From the NCBI GenBank assembly GCA_026706845.1, contig JAPOXY010000092.1:1-33988 (forward strand): a stretch of DNA of 33,988 bases. The letters run 5' to 3'. The position numbers were made by a program, and so were the translations under genes. The notes below the pieces were generated by a model, which did no database searches, was not told the origin of the DNA, and saw only the letters and a program-made list of their open reading frames with translations. This DNA comes from Gemmatimonadota bacterium (lineage in GTDB: Bacteria > Latescibacterota > UBA2968). Positions 17,167 to 25,058 of the stretch are shown piece by piece (the stretch's first letter is position 1; each line of letters begins with the position of its first letter).

Positions 17167-17389
17167 GCAGTTCTACATCAATAGTCTCTGGTGTATCCAC
17201 TAAGATGGAAAACCCGAACTGCGGTAGCAACTCCTCAAACGCACGACGGGAAATCCCGAGTATGAAGCATGCTTCTTTCTCAGAGAGTTTTCCTACGTGG
17301 TAGAGTGTTGCAACCAGGACTTCTCTGAAATACGCCTAGTCGAGGTGGGCAAGCGCAGCCGTGTCTGGCAAGTCTAAAGAAATTTTCAT
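17159..17389 (-). pseudogene. UPF0175 family antitoxin-like gene interrupted by an amber stop
   Basis: Reading from the ATG at 17389, the frame gives MKISLDLPDTAALAHLD, then TAG at 17338-17336 as codon 18, then continues open to TAA at 17161-17159. The second part (REVLVATLYHVGKLSEKEA, then CFILGISRRAFEELLPQFG) is the UPF0175 helix-turn-helix core, so the frame is otherwise preserved. Members are usually antitoxins paired with DUF3368 PIN toxins, and no such toxin is present here. It could be a recent pseudogene, or be expressed by stop readthrough or from an internal start. A single-base sequencing error is also possible. Confidence 0.75.
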
Positions 17390-17405
17390 ATTGTATGCCC
17401 TTTGT

Positions 17406-17495
17406 TTATGAAGTGACCAACGCCTTACATGCATAAATATCTTCTTGAGTCAACGAAGGATATTCTGCAAAGTTTCGTTTTTCACGGTCTGTCAT
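17406..17495 (-). pseudogene. Truncated DUF433 C-terminal fragment
   Basis: A 29-codon frame from ATG 17495 to TAA 17408 reads DMTDREKRNFAEYPSLTQED and then IYACKALVTS. This matches the end of DUF433 proteins (compare GMTEDELLVDFPDLTPQHI in the intact domain at the right end of this window). The N-terminal two thirds of the domain, including the GKPCxxGTR motif, are missing; upstream lies the end of the sialidase-like gene. It is most likely a remnant of a lost DUF433-type antitoxin gene. Confidence 0.6.
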
Positions 17496-17498
17496 ATC

Positions 17499-18725
17499 TC
17501 AAGCGGTAATGGGCTTATAGACTGTACCGCCAAATAGACTCTGCGAATAACGATATGCGATACAGCTGGTTCCCCATTCTTTATGAGCCACATCCATTAG
17601 CGTATATGCTGTGGTCACAATGGTCCCATCTTCAAAACATACGGTACTGGGATACCCGCAGTCCGAATGGTAGGCCGTGTCGCTGATGATGTATTCGCGA
17701 TTTATATCAAAGGTGTTTCCTCCATCGTGACTCACAACAGCGCGAACTCCGAAGGGATATGCGCGATATCCGTATGTAATGAGTACTTTTCCATTTGGGA
17801 GAGCCGCAATACTGCCGGGTGAAGCCCCTTGGTTCTGTGCTTCGGAAATGGTTTTTTTCCAACGCGGCCAGGTTTTTCCCCCGTCAAAAGAGTGGGCAAA
17901 TTGATTTGGCTGATCGTTGAATCTGACATAGGCGAGCCAGTGCTTTTCATCCAGAGGTAGAAATCCCGTTTCGCTCCCGCCTGATTTCACGAGGGTTGAT
18001 TCCTTCCAGGTCTCGCCGTTGTCAAACGACCAGTAAAGATAACTCATTCTCTCTGGCAATTTGGGGTTCTCGTCATACGCCTCTTGCGTGTAGTATCCCC
18101 GTGCGTTGAACACAAGAGCCCCGTTTGAGACCCGTCGCATCTGACCATGGGGATGAAGCCGGAGATCTTTTTCGGGAAATGCCAGAGACACTGGCTCTGA
18201 CCATGTTTTTCCTTCATCTTCTGAGCGAATTACTTCGATCGATTTAAAGGGATCTCGCGTCGAGATACGCCCTTTCACGTCAATTTCGCTCATGACGCCA
18301 TAGGCAAGCACGAGGTGCCCGTTCTTCGCCTGTCCAAACGCCGGGTTTCGCAAGTCTAAATTTCGTTCGGGATCTCCCCGCACAACCGCCTGATAATCCG
18401 TCCAGGTCCTGCCTTTATCCGATGAAAAGGAAAGACTGATTTCACCTCCACTACCGGCATGACACGAACCGGTTCGCGATGCACAGCATAGCTTTCCGTC
18501 CGCCATCAACAAAAGTACGGGGAAAAATCCGCCCCCTCTGGCAAAAGGTTCGGGAAAGGTGCGCACATTCCCGTAGTCTTTTCTCAAGGGATCATCTTTG
18601 CATTCGGGGAACCGCAGAAAATGTTCGTCGGATGCCCTCCCTTCACGCAATGTTGGCCAACGCGTGCCCGTAGCAATAACGGGGACTTCTTCTATACGAT
18701 CGACCAGAGAGACAACCTCAAACAT
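17499..18725 (-). CDS. Sialidase-like BNR/Asp-box repeat protein
   Basis: The 408-residue protein is a six-bladed sialidase-fold protein with several Asp boxes (SxDxGxTW): SSDKGRTW near residue 102, then SEDEGKTW, SFDNGETW, SFDGGKTW and SHDGGNTF. Such proteins include exo-sialidases and other glycan hydrolases. The catalytic Arg triad cannot be assigned with certainty by eye. The start at ATG 18725 (MFEVVSLVDRIEEV) has AGGAG seven bases upstream, and there is no signal peptide, so it would be intracellular. It follows the Gfo/Idh/MocA and TIM-barrel genes, suggesting use on imported sugars. Confidence 0.83.
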   Translation of the reverse strand: MFEVVSLVDRIEEVPVIATGTRWPTLREGRASDEHFLRFPECKDDPLRKDYGNVRTFPEPFARGGGFFPVLLLMADGKLCCASRTGSCHAGSGGEISLSFSSDKGRTWTDYQAVVRGDPERNLDLRNPAFGQAKNGHLVLAYGVMSEIDVKGRISTRDPFKSIEVIRSEDEGKTWSEPVSLAFPEKDLRLHPHGQMRRVSNGALVFNARGYYTQEAYDENPKLPERMSYLYWSFDNGETWKESTLVKSGGSETGFLPLDEKHWLAYVRFNDQPNQFAHSFDGGKTWPRWKKTISEAQNQGASPGSIAALPNGKVLITYGYRAYPFGVRAVVSHDGGNTFDINREYIISDTAYHSDCGYPSTVCFEDGTIVTTAYTLMDVAHKEWGTSCIAYRYSQSLFGGTVYKPITA

Positions 18726-18867
18726 CGTTTTACTCCTGAATGAGTGTGCCGTCATCGCTTTCTATTCATCCATGAACGCATAATCAAGCCCCACGCGAAG
18801 CCTGCCATCAAACAGATGGGCAACTTATATCGGATTCATCTCTATGTATGCCCTCTGCTTGTTACCC

Positions 18868-19917
18868 CTAATCAACAATGGGCAAATGGACCGTTGCCCC
18901 GCGTTCGACAGAGCGGAATACCGCTTCGGTGAATTCCATGTATTTCACGCCTTGATAGAAGGTCGATTCGGCGGGTTTGCCGGTTTTGATCATGTCGATG
19001 AAATCCGCCTCAACCGTCCATTCGCGCCTGTCGGATGCTGGGACATCCAATTCCTGCAATGTGCCATCGCTCGCTTTGGCACCCAATATCCGCTGCTCGT
19101 CCAAAACGGGGGAGGTCTCGTAGATGAGTGTGCCGTCCGTACCGTAAATTTCAATGCTTTCACCCGGCGCGTGATGCGCGGTACCGGAGAAGAGATAGAC
19201 CGCAGTTGCGCCGCTTTCCATTTGCGCCAAAATATTCACGGTGTCTGGACGGTCAACTGGTCCCATGCCGTCCTCTGTAGAGCGTTCGGTCACATATGTT
19301 TCTGCGTGTGCGGATACGGATTTGGTATAGCCACACCAGCGGTGTACAAATTCCACCAGCATGCCCACGCTCATGGTGTTTAAGCCGGAAAAGCGACCGA
19401 TTTGTCGCCAGTGTAGTGGCGTACTGGGATCAATACCCCCAGGCGTCATTGAGCGGATGACGATGTTGCGAATATCGCCAACATATCCTTCGGCGATCAA
19501 CCGCTGCATAAACCAGTCGCCTTTTAATGCGTGCGGTGGCTGACATATCTGGTGCGCGAGGTCTGATTCCATTGCTGCGGCATACATGATTTTTGCCTCG
19601 CGCAAATTCATCGCCATGCGCGCCTGCACAAATGCATGCTTGTTCGCCTTGAGGGATTCGAGTACAAACTCGCAGTGTTTATAAGGCCAGGTGCCAATCA
19701 TTACTGCATCGATGTCATCTCGCGCAATGAGCGCGTAGGGGTCGGTCATCAGGTCGGGATTCAGTCCAAATTCAGCCGCAATTTTGCCGCCACTCTCTTC
19801 ACTGCGGTTGCAAATTGCCACGACCTCGGCATCGTCTATTTGGGCCAATCCAGGGAAGTGGCGGGTGCGAAAAATACCGCCCGCACCAATTATACCAATG
19901 CGAATTTTATCTGCCAT
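18868..19917 (-). CDS. Gfo/Idh/MocA family oxidoreductase (paralogue 2)
   Basis: The 349-residue protein begins MADKIRIGIIGAGGIFRTRHF and can be aligned along its whole length with the protein at 11428-12465, including the stretch RDDIDAVMIGTWPYKHCEFV and the ending MEFTEAV. It also has FVQARMAMN where the lysine-bearing EKP motif is usually found. GGAGG lies just upstream of the ATG at 19917. It follows the TIM-barrel gene by 13 bases and precedes the sialidase-like gene. A sugar or cyclitol derivative is the likely substrate. Confidence 0.87.
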   Translation of the reverse strand: MADKIRIGIIGAGGIFRTRHFPGLAQIDDAEVVAICNRSEESGGKIAAEFGLNPDLMTDPYALIARDDIDAVMIGTWPYKHCEFVLESLKANKHAFVQARMAMNLREAKIMYAAAMESDLAHQICQPPHALKGDWFMQRLIAEGYVGDIRNIVIRSMTPGGIDPSTPLHWRQIGRFSGLNTMSVGMLVEFVHRWCGYTKSVSAHAETYVTERSTEDGMGPVDRPDTVNILAQMESGATAVYLFSGTAHHAPGESIEIYGTDGTLIYETSPVLDEQRILGAKASDGTLQELDVPASDRREWTVEADFIDMIKTGKPAESTFYQGVKYMEFTEAVFRSVERGATVHLPIVD

Positions 19918-19930
19918 TACAACCTCCATT

Positions 19931-20926
19931 TTACGGCATGGTCAAATCTTCGTAGCCCGTCAGGTGATATTCATATCCCAGATAGTCGAGCAAATTGCAC
20001 AGGGCGCGGAATGCCACGCCAAAACCATCAATACCACTAAAGCCGCCAAATTGTCCACCGCCCTTTACATGCGGTTCCAGATCGATAAATACACCCGGCA
20101 CCCCCAGTTCCTGAAACTGGCTTTGCAGGCGCGGTACGAGTGTTTTAAAATCCCGCAGGACCATTTCATGTCCGGCATCGCCCTGATCCACGGGAATAAA
20201 CCGCGTCAATCCTCTCTCTGTTGCGCGGTCCAGCATCGGCTGATTGGCCGGCGCGTTAAATCCTTTGATGTGTATCCATCCCAATCCGGGCTTTGTTTTC
20301 TCATATTCGGCAAAAACGCTGTCCGGGCTGTGTCCCATGCTTTCCATATTGCCCACATCCATGATGATGCAGGTGTTGGGACTGTCGATCTTTTCGTGCA
20401 GTGCGAGCAGTGTTTCGCCATCTCCGCCGATTAAATGCGATTCTACTTCAGAACCGTAGATCAGGCCTTCGCTTGCACACAGGGCCACAATTTCTGAGAG
20501 CTGATCTGCCGCTTGATTTAGATGCGGCCAGGGATCGGTCCCATGTGGGTGGTAATAGCTAAAGCCGCGGATGAGTTTTGTGTCAAATGCATGGGCGAGT
20601 TCGATGGCGCGTTTGACATCTGTCTCCAGATATTCCTTAAACGGCACATAGCGATTGTCGGTCCCGTCATTCACGTCCAGCAATTTTATTTTTCCAAGTG
20701 GCGATCCAATGCTCGATACCGAAATACCAAATTCACCGTGCATTTTTTGGAGTTGTACAATCTCCTGCGCGGTCAATTCCATGGCGTTCTTTACGCCATT
20801 GCCCACGTCGATAAAACGGATTGTGTAATAAGACAAGCCAAGCGCGCGCATCATGGTAAACTGCTCTTCGGCACGCTTGCTCTCCGGTCCTTCGTCGGCA
20901 AAACCCGATAAAATCACCTCTGCCAC
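19931..20926 (-). CDS. Sugar phosphate isomerase/epimerase family TIM-barrel protein
   Basis: The 331-residue protein belongs to the xylose-isomerase-like barrel superfamily. Metal-ligand strands are visible as YGSEVESHLIGG, CIIMDVGNMESMG, GWIHIKGFN and FIDLEPHVKGGG. It is longer than the other two barrels in the window, mainly at the C-terminus. It starts MAEVILSGFADEGPESKRAEE at 20926, 14 bases after the lipoprotein gene. Pairing with a Gfo/Idh/MocA gene is a common arrangement for sugar or inositol interconversion; the substrate is unknown. Confidence 0.86.
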   Translation of the reverse strand: MAEVILSGFADEGPESKRAEEQFTMMRALGLSYYTIRFIDVGNGVKNAMELTAQEIVQLQKMHGEFGISVSSIGSPLGKIKLLDVNDGTDNRYVPFKEYLETDVKRAIELAHAFDTKLIRGFSYYHPHGTDPWPHLNQAADQLSEIVALCASEGLIYGSEVESHLIGGDGETLLALHEKIDSPNTCIIMDVGNMESMGHSPDSVFAEYEKTKPGLGWIHIKGFNAPANQPMLDRATERGLTRFIPVDQGDAGHEMVLRDFKTLVPRLQSQFQELGVPGVFIDLEPHVKGGGQFGGFSGIDGFGVAFRALCNLLDYLGYEYHLTGYEDLTMP

Positions 20927-20940
20927 AATAATGCTCCTTT

Positions 20941-21381
20941 CTATGAATCAGGCCAAAGCACGGGAATCAATCGCGGTGTGCCAGTGCCCTGATCGCAAGC
21001 TGGCGTAATCTCAATTGATTGACTATCCCTGAAATCCACGTTGGCCAATACAATGGCTGATAAAAAAGTACACGATCCTCCGGGGGCTATTTCAGAGGGT
21101 GTACATACATCTTCGCTCGTCCCCAACGGGGTGTCGTTTTCACCCAACACACGCACGCGCACCTTAAGGCCCGTGAGTTCCAAGCCCGATTGACTGTCAA
21201 GATTACCACTAATGCGGATAAAGCTCGATGGACTTTCAGGTGTACCCGCAGCTTCGCCTATAATGGATGGGTTGCCCAAGACGACTAAATCTTCGGGAAT
21301 AAAAACCCGCGATCCAGCAGAGTCGTCTTTAGAACATCCAAATAAAAAAAAGACGGACAAAAACCCAATGATATATTTCAT
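20941..21381 (-). CDS. Small lipoprotein of unknown function
   Basis: The protein starts MKYIIGFLSVFFLFGCSKDD, a lipoprotein signal peptide with lipobox LFGC. The mature part (about 130 residues) looks like a beta-sandwich with phrases such as GLKVRVRVLGENDTPLG and APGGSCTFLSAI, similar in style to FxLYD/CARDB-like domains. GAGG precedes the ATG at 21381; the longer reading to 21501 would hide the signal peptide. It follows another small lipoprotein gene and may act with it at the envelope. No known function. Confidence 0.75.
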   Translation of the reverse strand: MKYIIGFLSVFFLFGCSKDDSAGSRVFIPEDLVVLGNPSIIGEAAGTPESPSSFIRISGNLDSQSGLELTGLKVRVRVLGENDTPLGTSEDVCTPSEIAPGGSCTFLSAIVLANVDFRDSQSIEITPACDQGTGTPRLIPVLWPDS

Positions 21382-21457
21382 CGCTGTGTCCTCTGTTGTG
21401 TGATACGGCGCGTTTGACGCAACAATATACACGCCAATACTGTATCGGGCAAGGGGG

Positions 21458-21488
21458 GTATCAGTAGTTAGCTGGCTACTGACCACTT
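21458..21488. repeat. Short repeat-like sequence at a gene end (copy B)
   Basis: The segment contains CAGTAG and CTACTG arms around TTAGCTGG and carries the stop codon of the second lipoprotein gene (minus strand AGTGGTCAGTAG). Its ATCAGTAGTTAGC on the plus strand recurs exactly at 25045-25057. Confidence 0.5.
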
Positions 21489-21856
21489 TCCTCAAAATCA
21501 AATGTCACCACATTCTGCACGCCCGATAGATTCGAACGCGGGGCAAATTCCATTGTCAATGCAATTTTCTGCACCTGTCCCGCGTCAAATCTGGAAAACC
21601 GATGGGTTGTGCGGGCTATTTCTTCGCTGTTAGCGGTCTGCAATTTCCAGGTCATGATAAATGGGCTGATAATCGGTACTGGTCCCGTATTGACGACATC
21701 GGCCAGGATGTTTACTCCCACAATATCACCCGTTGCATTGTAGGTCGGCTCGCGGTGTACGTTGGCAATGGACATAAAATCCGAAAGAAGATCGTTCTCG
21801 GGCGATATGGGAACGCCCCCACAGCCGAGCAAAAGGCACGCGATCAGCCATCTCAT
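21476..21856 (-). CDS. Small lipoprotein, possible FxLYD-like domain
   Basis: The 126-residue protein has a very short signal peptide with lipobox LLGC (MRWLIACLLLGCGG). The mature part has beta-rich phrases ILADVVNTGPVPIISPF and ARTTHRFSRFDAGQVQKIALT, which resemble FxLYD/CARDB-type domains about comparing a newer and an older state of a protein; function is unknown. The stop lies in a short repeat. It starts seven bases after the end of uppP and precedes the other lipoprotein gene. Confidence 0.75.
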   Translation of the reverse strand: MRWLIACLLLGCGGVPISPENDLLSDFMSIANVHREPTYNATGDIVGVNILADVVNTGPVPIISPFIMTWKLQTANSEEIARTTHRFSRFDAGQVQKIALTMEFAPRSNLSGVQNVVTFDFEESGQ

Positions 21857-21863
21857 GGATTAT

Positions 21864-22643
21864 TCACTTTCCAAAATACGCTATACCTATCAGGCCGATG
21901 AGCCAGCAATAATAGGCAAATCGTGCAAAATGCCCGCCACTGAGCAATCCCAGGAGCCATCGAATGGCAAATACGCCAGACGCATAAGCGACAATAGCAC
22001 CGATTAGCAGGGTCCATAGCGCGTTCATTTGTGGGGGATGGGCGAGCAGGTCGCCGACCTCTAATGCGGTTGCGCCCAAAATGATGGGGATGGATAATAA
22101 AAAAGAAAATGTTGCGGCTTCGCGGCCGTCCAGCCCGCGCAACAGGCCCATGCCAATGGTTGAACCCGATCTGGAAATTCCCGGCAATACGGCGAGTGCC
22201 TGTGCACAGCCGATTAAAATGGCGTCTAAAAATGTAATTTTTACGCGGTTTGCGCGCGCAAACCGCGTGCTCCACAAAATACAGCCGGTCGCGATCAAGA
22301 ATCCGCACACGGCGATTGGGCTGGCGAAAGCCTCTTTGAGGATGTCTTTGAACAGGATTCCCACGACGCCTGCGGGAATAGATCCGATTATCAACAGGTA
22401 GATTGTGTGCCAGGATGCGCTATCGCGTCGCAAACAGCCGACGACTAAGTTGCTGATTCGCACGCGCAATGCGGTTACTATAGCCAGCAAAGTCCCAAAG
22501 TGTACGATCACTTCAAAGGTTATATTACCGGTTTGGATGCCCCATGCCGCTTGTCCCAATGCGAGATGTCCCGAACTGCTTACGGGCAAAAATTCGGTTA
22601 GCCCTTGCAATAGTCCTAAGAGCATGGCTTCAAATGGTGTCAA
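21864..22643 (-). CDS. uppP: Undecaprenyl-diphosphate phosphatase
   Basis: The 259-residue integral membrane protein has both UppP/BacA signature regions: LQGLTEFLPVSSSGHLALG (Glu17, His26) and GISRSGSTIGMGLLRG. It removes phosphate from undecaprenyl pyrophosphate to recycle the lipid carrier of peptidoglycan and other envelope glycans; overproduction gives bacitracin resistance in known bacteria. Length and the hydrophobic profile are as expected. The start at 22643 overlaps the end of the UMPH-1-like gene by 14 bases, so the two are probably translated from one message. Confidence 0.95.
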   Translation of the reverse strand: MTPFEAMLLGLLQGLTEFLPVSSSGHLALGQAAWGIQTGNITFEVIVHFGTLLAIVTALRVRISNLVVGCLRRDSASWHTIYLLIIGSIPAGVVGILFKDILKEAFASPIAVCGFLIATGCILWSTRFARANRVKITFLDAILIGCAQALAVLPGISRSGSTIGMGLLRGLDGREAATFSFLLSIPIILGATALEVGDLLAHPPQMNALWTLLIGAIVAYASGVFAIRWLLGLLSGGHFARFAYYCWLIGLIGIAYFGK

Positions 22644-23454
22644 GAGATTTCCTCAACAATTCTATCACGGGGGTCATAGATGCATCGTTGCAGATTACAA
22701 TATCGTAAGCGCGCAGATATGCAGCGCGATTTTCTTCGATTGATTCGTTCAAAAATCCCACGCGAATGATACAGTCTGCATCGGCGTCGTTCACCATCTG
22801 TGCATCTTCTATGGTGTCTCCCAGGAGGAGGACGTAGCTCTGTGGGGTACTTGCATGACGCGCTTTGTTAAAGCTGTGAATTATTGGTTCGCAAAATTCC
22901 GCCACTGCGCCATGTGTATCGAATATCAATTTGTTTGCCGTTATTGTCACATTTGCAGTGAGCAATGATCTGACTTTTAAGAATTTTGAAATTACGTTGC
23001 CAATGCCCGCGGATAAAATTGATAGAGGTATCTCTCTGTCTGCCAATATTTTAAAAAGATCGATGGAACCATCGCGCAAGCGCATGAAATCACGGATAGC
23101 AATGTCTTCTATTATCTCTTCGGTAAGTCCGTATTTTTGCATCATCGCAAGTGCCGCCATCCACCAATCGCGCATGGCTTTTTGTTTTTTCCGGTGCGAG
23201 ATTGTCTGCGATATTTCAATGGGGCGATACCGCGCGTACAGGCGATCCATTTCAACGCGATACGTTTCTCCCAAATAGGCTCCGTGCGCAATTACCGAAT
23301 AGGAGGTCGCATCTTGCCCATCTTCTGTTCGCGCTTTTGTCAATGTGCGGTCCCAATCGCTGACCACACACAGTTGCCCGGTTCTCGTATGGCTGTTCAA
23401 TTGCGCGATTTTGCCCTGCAGGACTACCTTATCAGCAATTAATACGCGTTCCAT
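22630..23454 (-). CDS. HAD-superfamily pyrimidine 5'-nucleotidase-like protein (UMPH-1 family)
   Basis: The 274-residue protein shows the HAD nucleophile motif VVSDWDRTLTKA (Asp33, Asp35), the UMPH-1-type motif LSILSAGIGNVISKFL and the motif YVLLLGDTIEDAQM followed by VGFLNE, which closely follow the cytosolic 5'-nucleotidase III pattern. Such enzymes hydrolyse pyrimidine nucleoside monophosphates, but this family is mainly known from eukaryotes, so the bacterial substrate is uncertain. The start is ATG 23454; it begins two bases after the third Gfo/Idh/MocA gene's stop. Confidence 0.78.
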   Translation of the reverse strand: MERVLIADKVVLQGKIAQLNSHTRTGQLCVVSDWDRTLTKARTEDGQDATSYSVIAHGAYLGETYRVEMDRLYARYRPIEISQTISHRKKQKAMRDWWMAALAMMQKYGLTEEIIEDIAIRDFMRLRDGSIDLFKILADREIPLSILSAGIGNVISKFLKVRSLLTANVTITANKLIFDTHGAVAEFCEPIIHSFNKARHASTPQSYVLLLGDTIEDAQMVNDADADCIIRVGFLNESIEENRAAYLRAYDIVICNDASMTPVIELLRKSLDTI

Positions 23455-23456
23455 AG

Positions 23457-24653
23457 TTATTCTTCAATCCGCTCGCTGATCTCACCGGTTTCTTTGTCTT
23501 TTACAATTCGCTTCAGGCGTCCATCGGGCATGCGCTCGGTTTTCAGGGTGACAAATGGTGCATCTGTTTCGGTCGATGTGGTTTCCCGATCTATTTCACC
23601 GCCGCGCCATTCCATTTCTATCGGCTCCCATTGTTTTGTTTTTGCCGATTTGTAACACGCGTCTATAATCGCATTGACGACATAGCCGTCATACAGTGTT
23701 TCCATTGGTTCGCGTCCTTCATCCCAGGCGTTGAACATATCTACAAACATGTCCGAATATCCCAGTTCGGCGACTTCGTCTCCCACTGGGAAGAGCCATC
23801 CCGTATCGCCTTCGGCTTTTTCCGCTACATAACCTCCTTGTCCCACAGCCGTGAACATGTCAAATCCAGTGCGCAACCAGTGGTTGAGCCAGATTGTTCC
23901 TTCTGTGCCTGCCACCTCATCCCGCAGGTCCATGCCTCCGCGAAATGCCCATCCGACTTCAAATTGGCCCATGGATCCATTTTCAAATTTGATTAATCCA
24001 ATTCCGTGATCCTCTGCTTCGACTGGATGTACGAGTGTGTCGGACCAGCACATCGCTTCTACTGGGCGAATGCCTTTGCCGATGAAGTTGCGAATGATTT
24101 CGATGCAGTGACATCCCATATCGACGATTGCACCGCCACCAGCTTTGTTTATGTCCCAGAACCAATCGCTATGGGGACCGGGGTGTGTTTCGCGCGATCG
24201 CACCCATAAGATGCGGCCCAGTGCGCCGTTTTTCACGGATTCGAGGGCTTTTAGGGTTTTGGGAGGATATACCAGGTCTTCGAGATACCCGCCAAATACG
24301 CCCGCTTTTTCCACTGCCTCCAGAATTTGCCGGGCTTCCTCAGCAGTGCGGCCGAGAGGTTTGGTACAAAATACGGCTTTGCCGGCTTGTGCCGCGAGTC
24401 TTGCGGCTTCGAGGTGTAGATCGTTGGGTAAGCCGATTACCACGCCGTCGGTTTCCTCGTCTTCAATTGCGGTTTTGAGATCCGTTGTCCATTTTGGTAT
24501 GTCCCATTCTTCCGCAAATGTCCTGGCGCGTTCTTCGGTCCGCGAATACACGACCTGCACGCGATCAATTCCCCGATGTCTGTGCAAGGTCATGGTGTAA
24601 AACATTCCGATCAGTCCAGTTCCCAACATGGTCAATTTATGTCCTTCAGCCAT
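23457..24653 (-). CDS. Gfo/Idh/MocA family oxidoreductase (third, with canonical lysine)
   Basis: The 398-residue protein begins [19 protein letters not shown] and, unlike the other two in the window, has the classic motif [15 protein letters not shown] with its lysine, so it is probably an active sugar or cyclitol dehydrogenase. The ATG at 24653 has AAGGAG just upstream; the longer reading to 24887 would overlap the palindrome and the divergent antitoxin gene. Further motifs include [21 protein letters not shown]. It is followed by the UMPH-1-like gene and uppP. Confidence 0.88.
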   Translation of the reverse strand: MAEGHKLTMLGTGLIGMFYTMTLHRHRGIDRVQVVYSRTEERARTFAEEWDIPKWTTDLKTAIEDEETDGVVIGLPNDLHLEAARLAAQAGKAVFCTKPLGRTAEEARQILEAVEKAGVFGGYLEDLVYPPKTLKALESVKNGALGRILWVRSRETHPGPHSDWFWDINKAGGGAIVDMGCHCIEIIRNFIGKGIRPVEAMCWSDTLVHPVEAEDHGIGLIKFENGSMGQFEVGWAFRGGMDLRDEVAGTEGTIWLNHWLRTGFDMFTAVGQGGYVAEKAEGDTGWLFPVGDEVAELGYSDMFVDMFNAWDEGREPMETLYDGYVVNAIIDACYKSAKTKQWEPIEMEWRGGEIDRETTSTETDAPFVTLKTERMPDGRLKRIVKDKETGEISERIEE

Positions 24654-24672
24654 TTTAATCTCCTTGTCTTTT

Positions 24673-24690
24673 TGTATCCTATAGGATACA
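24673..24690. promoter_or_regulatory. 18-bp perfect palindrome between divergent genes (probable operator)
   Basis: TGTATCCTATAGGATACA is a perfect 18-bp inverted repeat without a spacer. It lies 55 bases before the antitoxin ATG at 24745 and 20 bases before the Gfo/Idh/MocA start at 24653. Antitoxins with HTH domains usually repress their own promoter through such sites, so it is a probable operator for the neighbouring HTH protein, perhaps also affecting the divergent gene. Confidence 0.65.
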
Positions 24691-24744
24691 TTTAACAAAT
24701 GATAGAAATTCGTCAGACAAATGTTTACATGGAAAAAAACAATC

Positions 24745-25032
24745 ATGGCAAAAACAAAAACATACCCCTGGAATGCGGCGACCCATCTGAAGACTAAAGA
24801 AGATATCGCCGCGTATCTCGAAGCCGTGCTCGAGGATGGCGACCCCAATTTAATCACTGCTGCCTTGGGCGACATTGCCTGTGCCAAAGGTATGACACAA
24901 ATTGCTCGGGAAACCGGTCTTGGACGCGCAAGCCTCTACAAAGCATTGTCACCTGAAGGTAATCCGGGTTTTGCCACAGTGCTCAAGGTTATACACGCAT
25001 TGGGATTTCGATTGCACGCGACCCCTATTTGA
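24745..25032 (+). CDS. Solitary HTH antitoxin-like protein (addiction module antidote family)
   Basis: The 95-residue protein matches the addiction-module antidote family (TIGR02684-like): [20 protein letters not shown], then [18 protein letters not shown] and [20 protein letters not shown], ending in a predicted DNA-binding HTH. The family is normally encoded just after a RelE/HigB-like toxin. Here the 91 bases before it contain no toxin, and the following gene is ogt on the opposite strand, so it is solitary. I chose ATG 24745 (MAKTKTYPW), as the reading from 24721 adds eight non-conserved residues. It may have become a plain repressor. Confidence 0.85.
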   Translation: MAKTKTYPWNAATHLKTKEDIAAYLEAVLEDGDPNLITAALGDIACAKGMTQIARETGLGRASLYKALSPEGNPGFATVLKVIHALGFRLHATPI

Positions 25033-25042
25033 TTACTAAAAA

Positions 25043-25058
25043 GCGATCAGTAGTTAGC
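25043..25058. repeat. Short repeat-like sequence at a gene end (copy C)
   Basis: The segment shares ATCAGTAGTTAGC with the repeat at 21458-21488. On the minus strand it contains the stop of the ogt gene (TGC TAA followed by CTACTGATC). Copies at 130-150, 21458-21488 and here all coincide with gene ends. Confidence 0.45.

Noticed and set aside
18726-18867. Gene or remnant between the sialidase-like and Gfo genes
   Set aside because: No recognisable coding fragment, repeat or strong hairpin was found in this gap.
24654-24887. 78-residue N-terminal extension of the third Gfo/Idh/MocA protein
   Set aside because: It crosses the palindrome and the divergent antitoxin gene, while ATG 24653 has a good AAGGAG site and begins the Rossmann fold.
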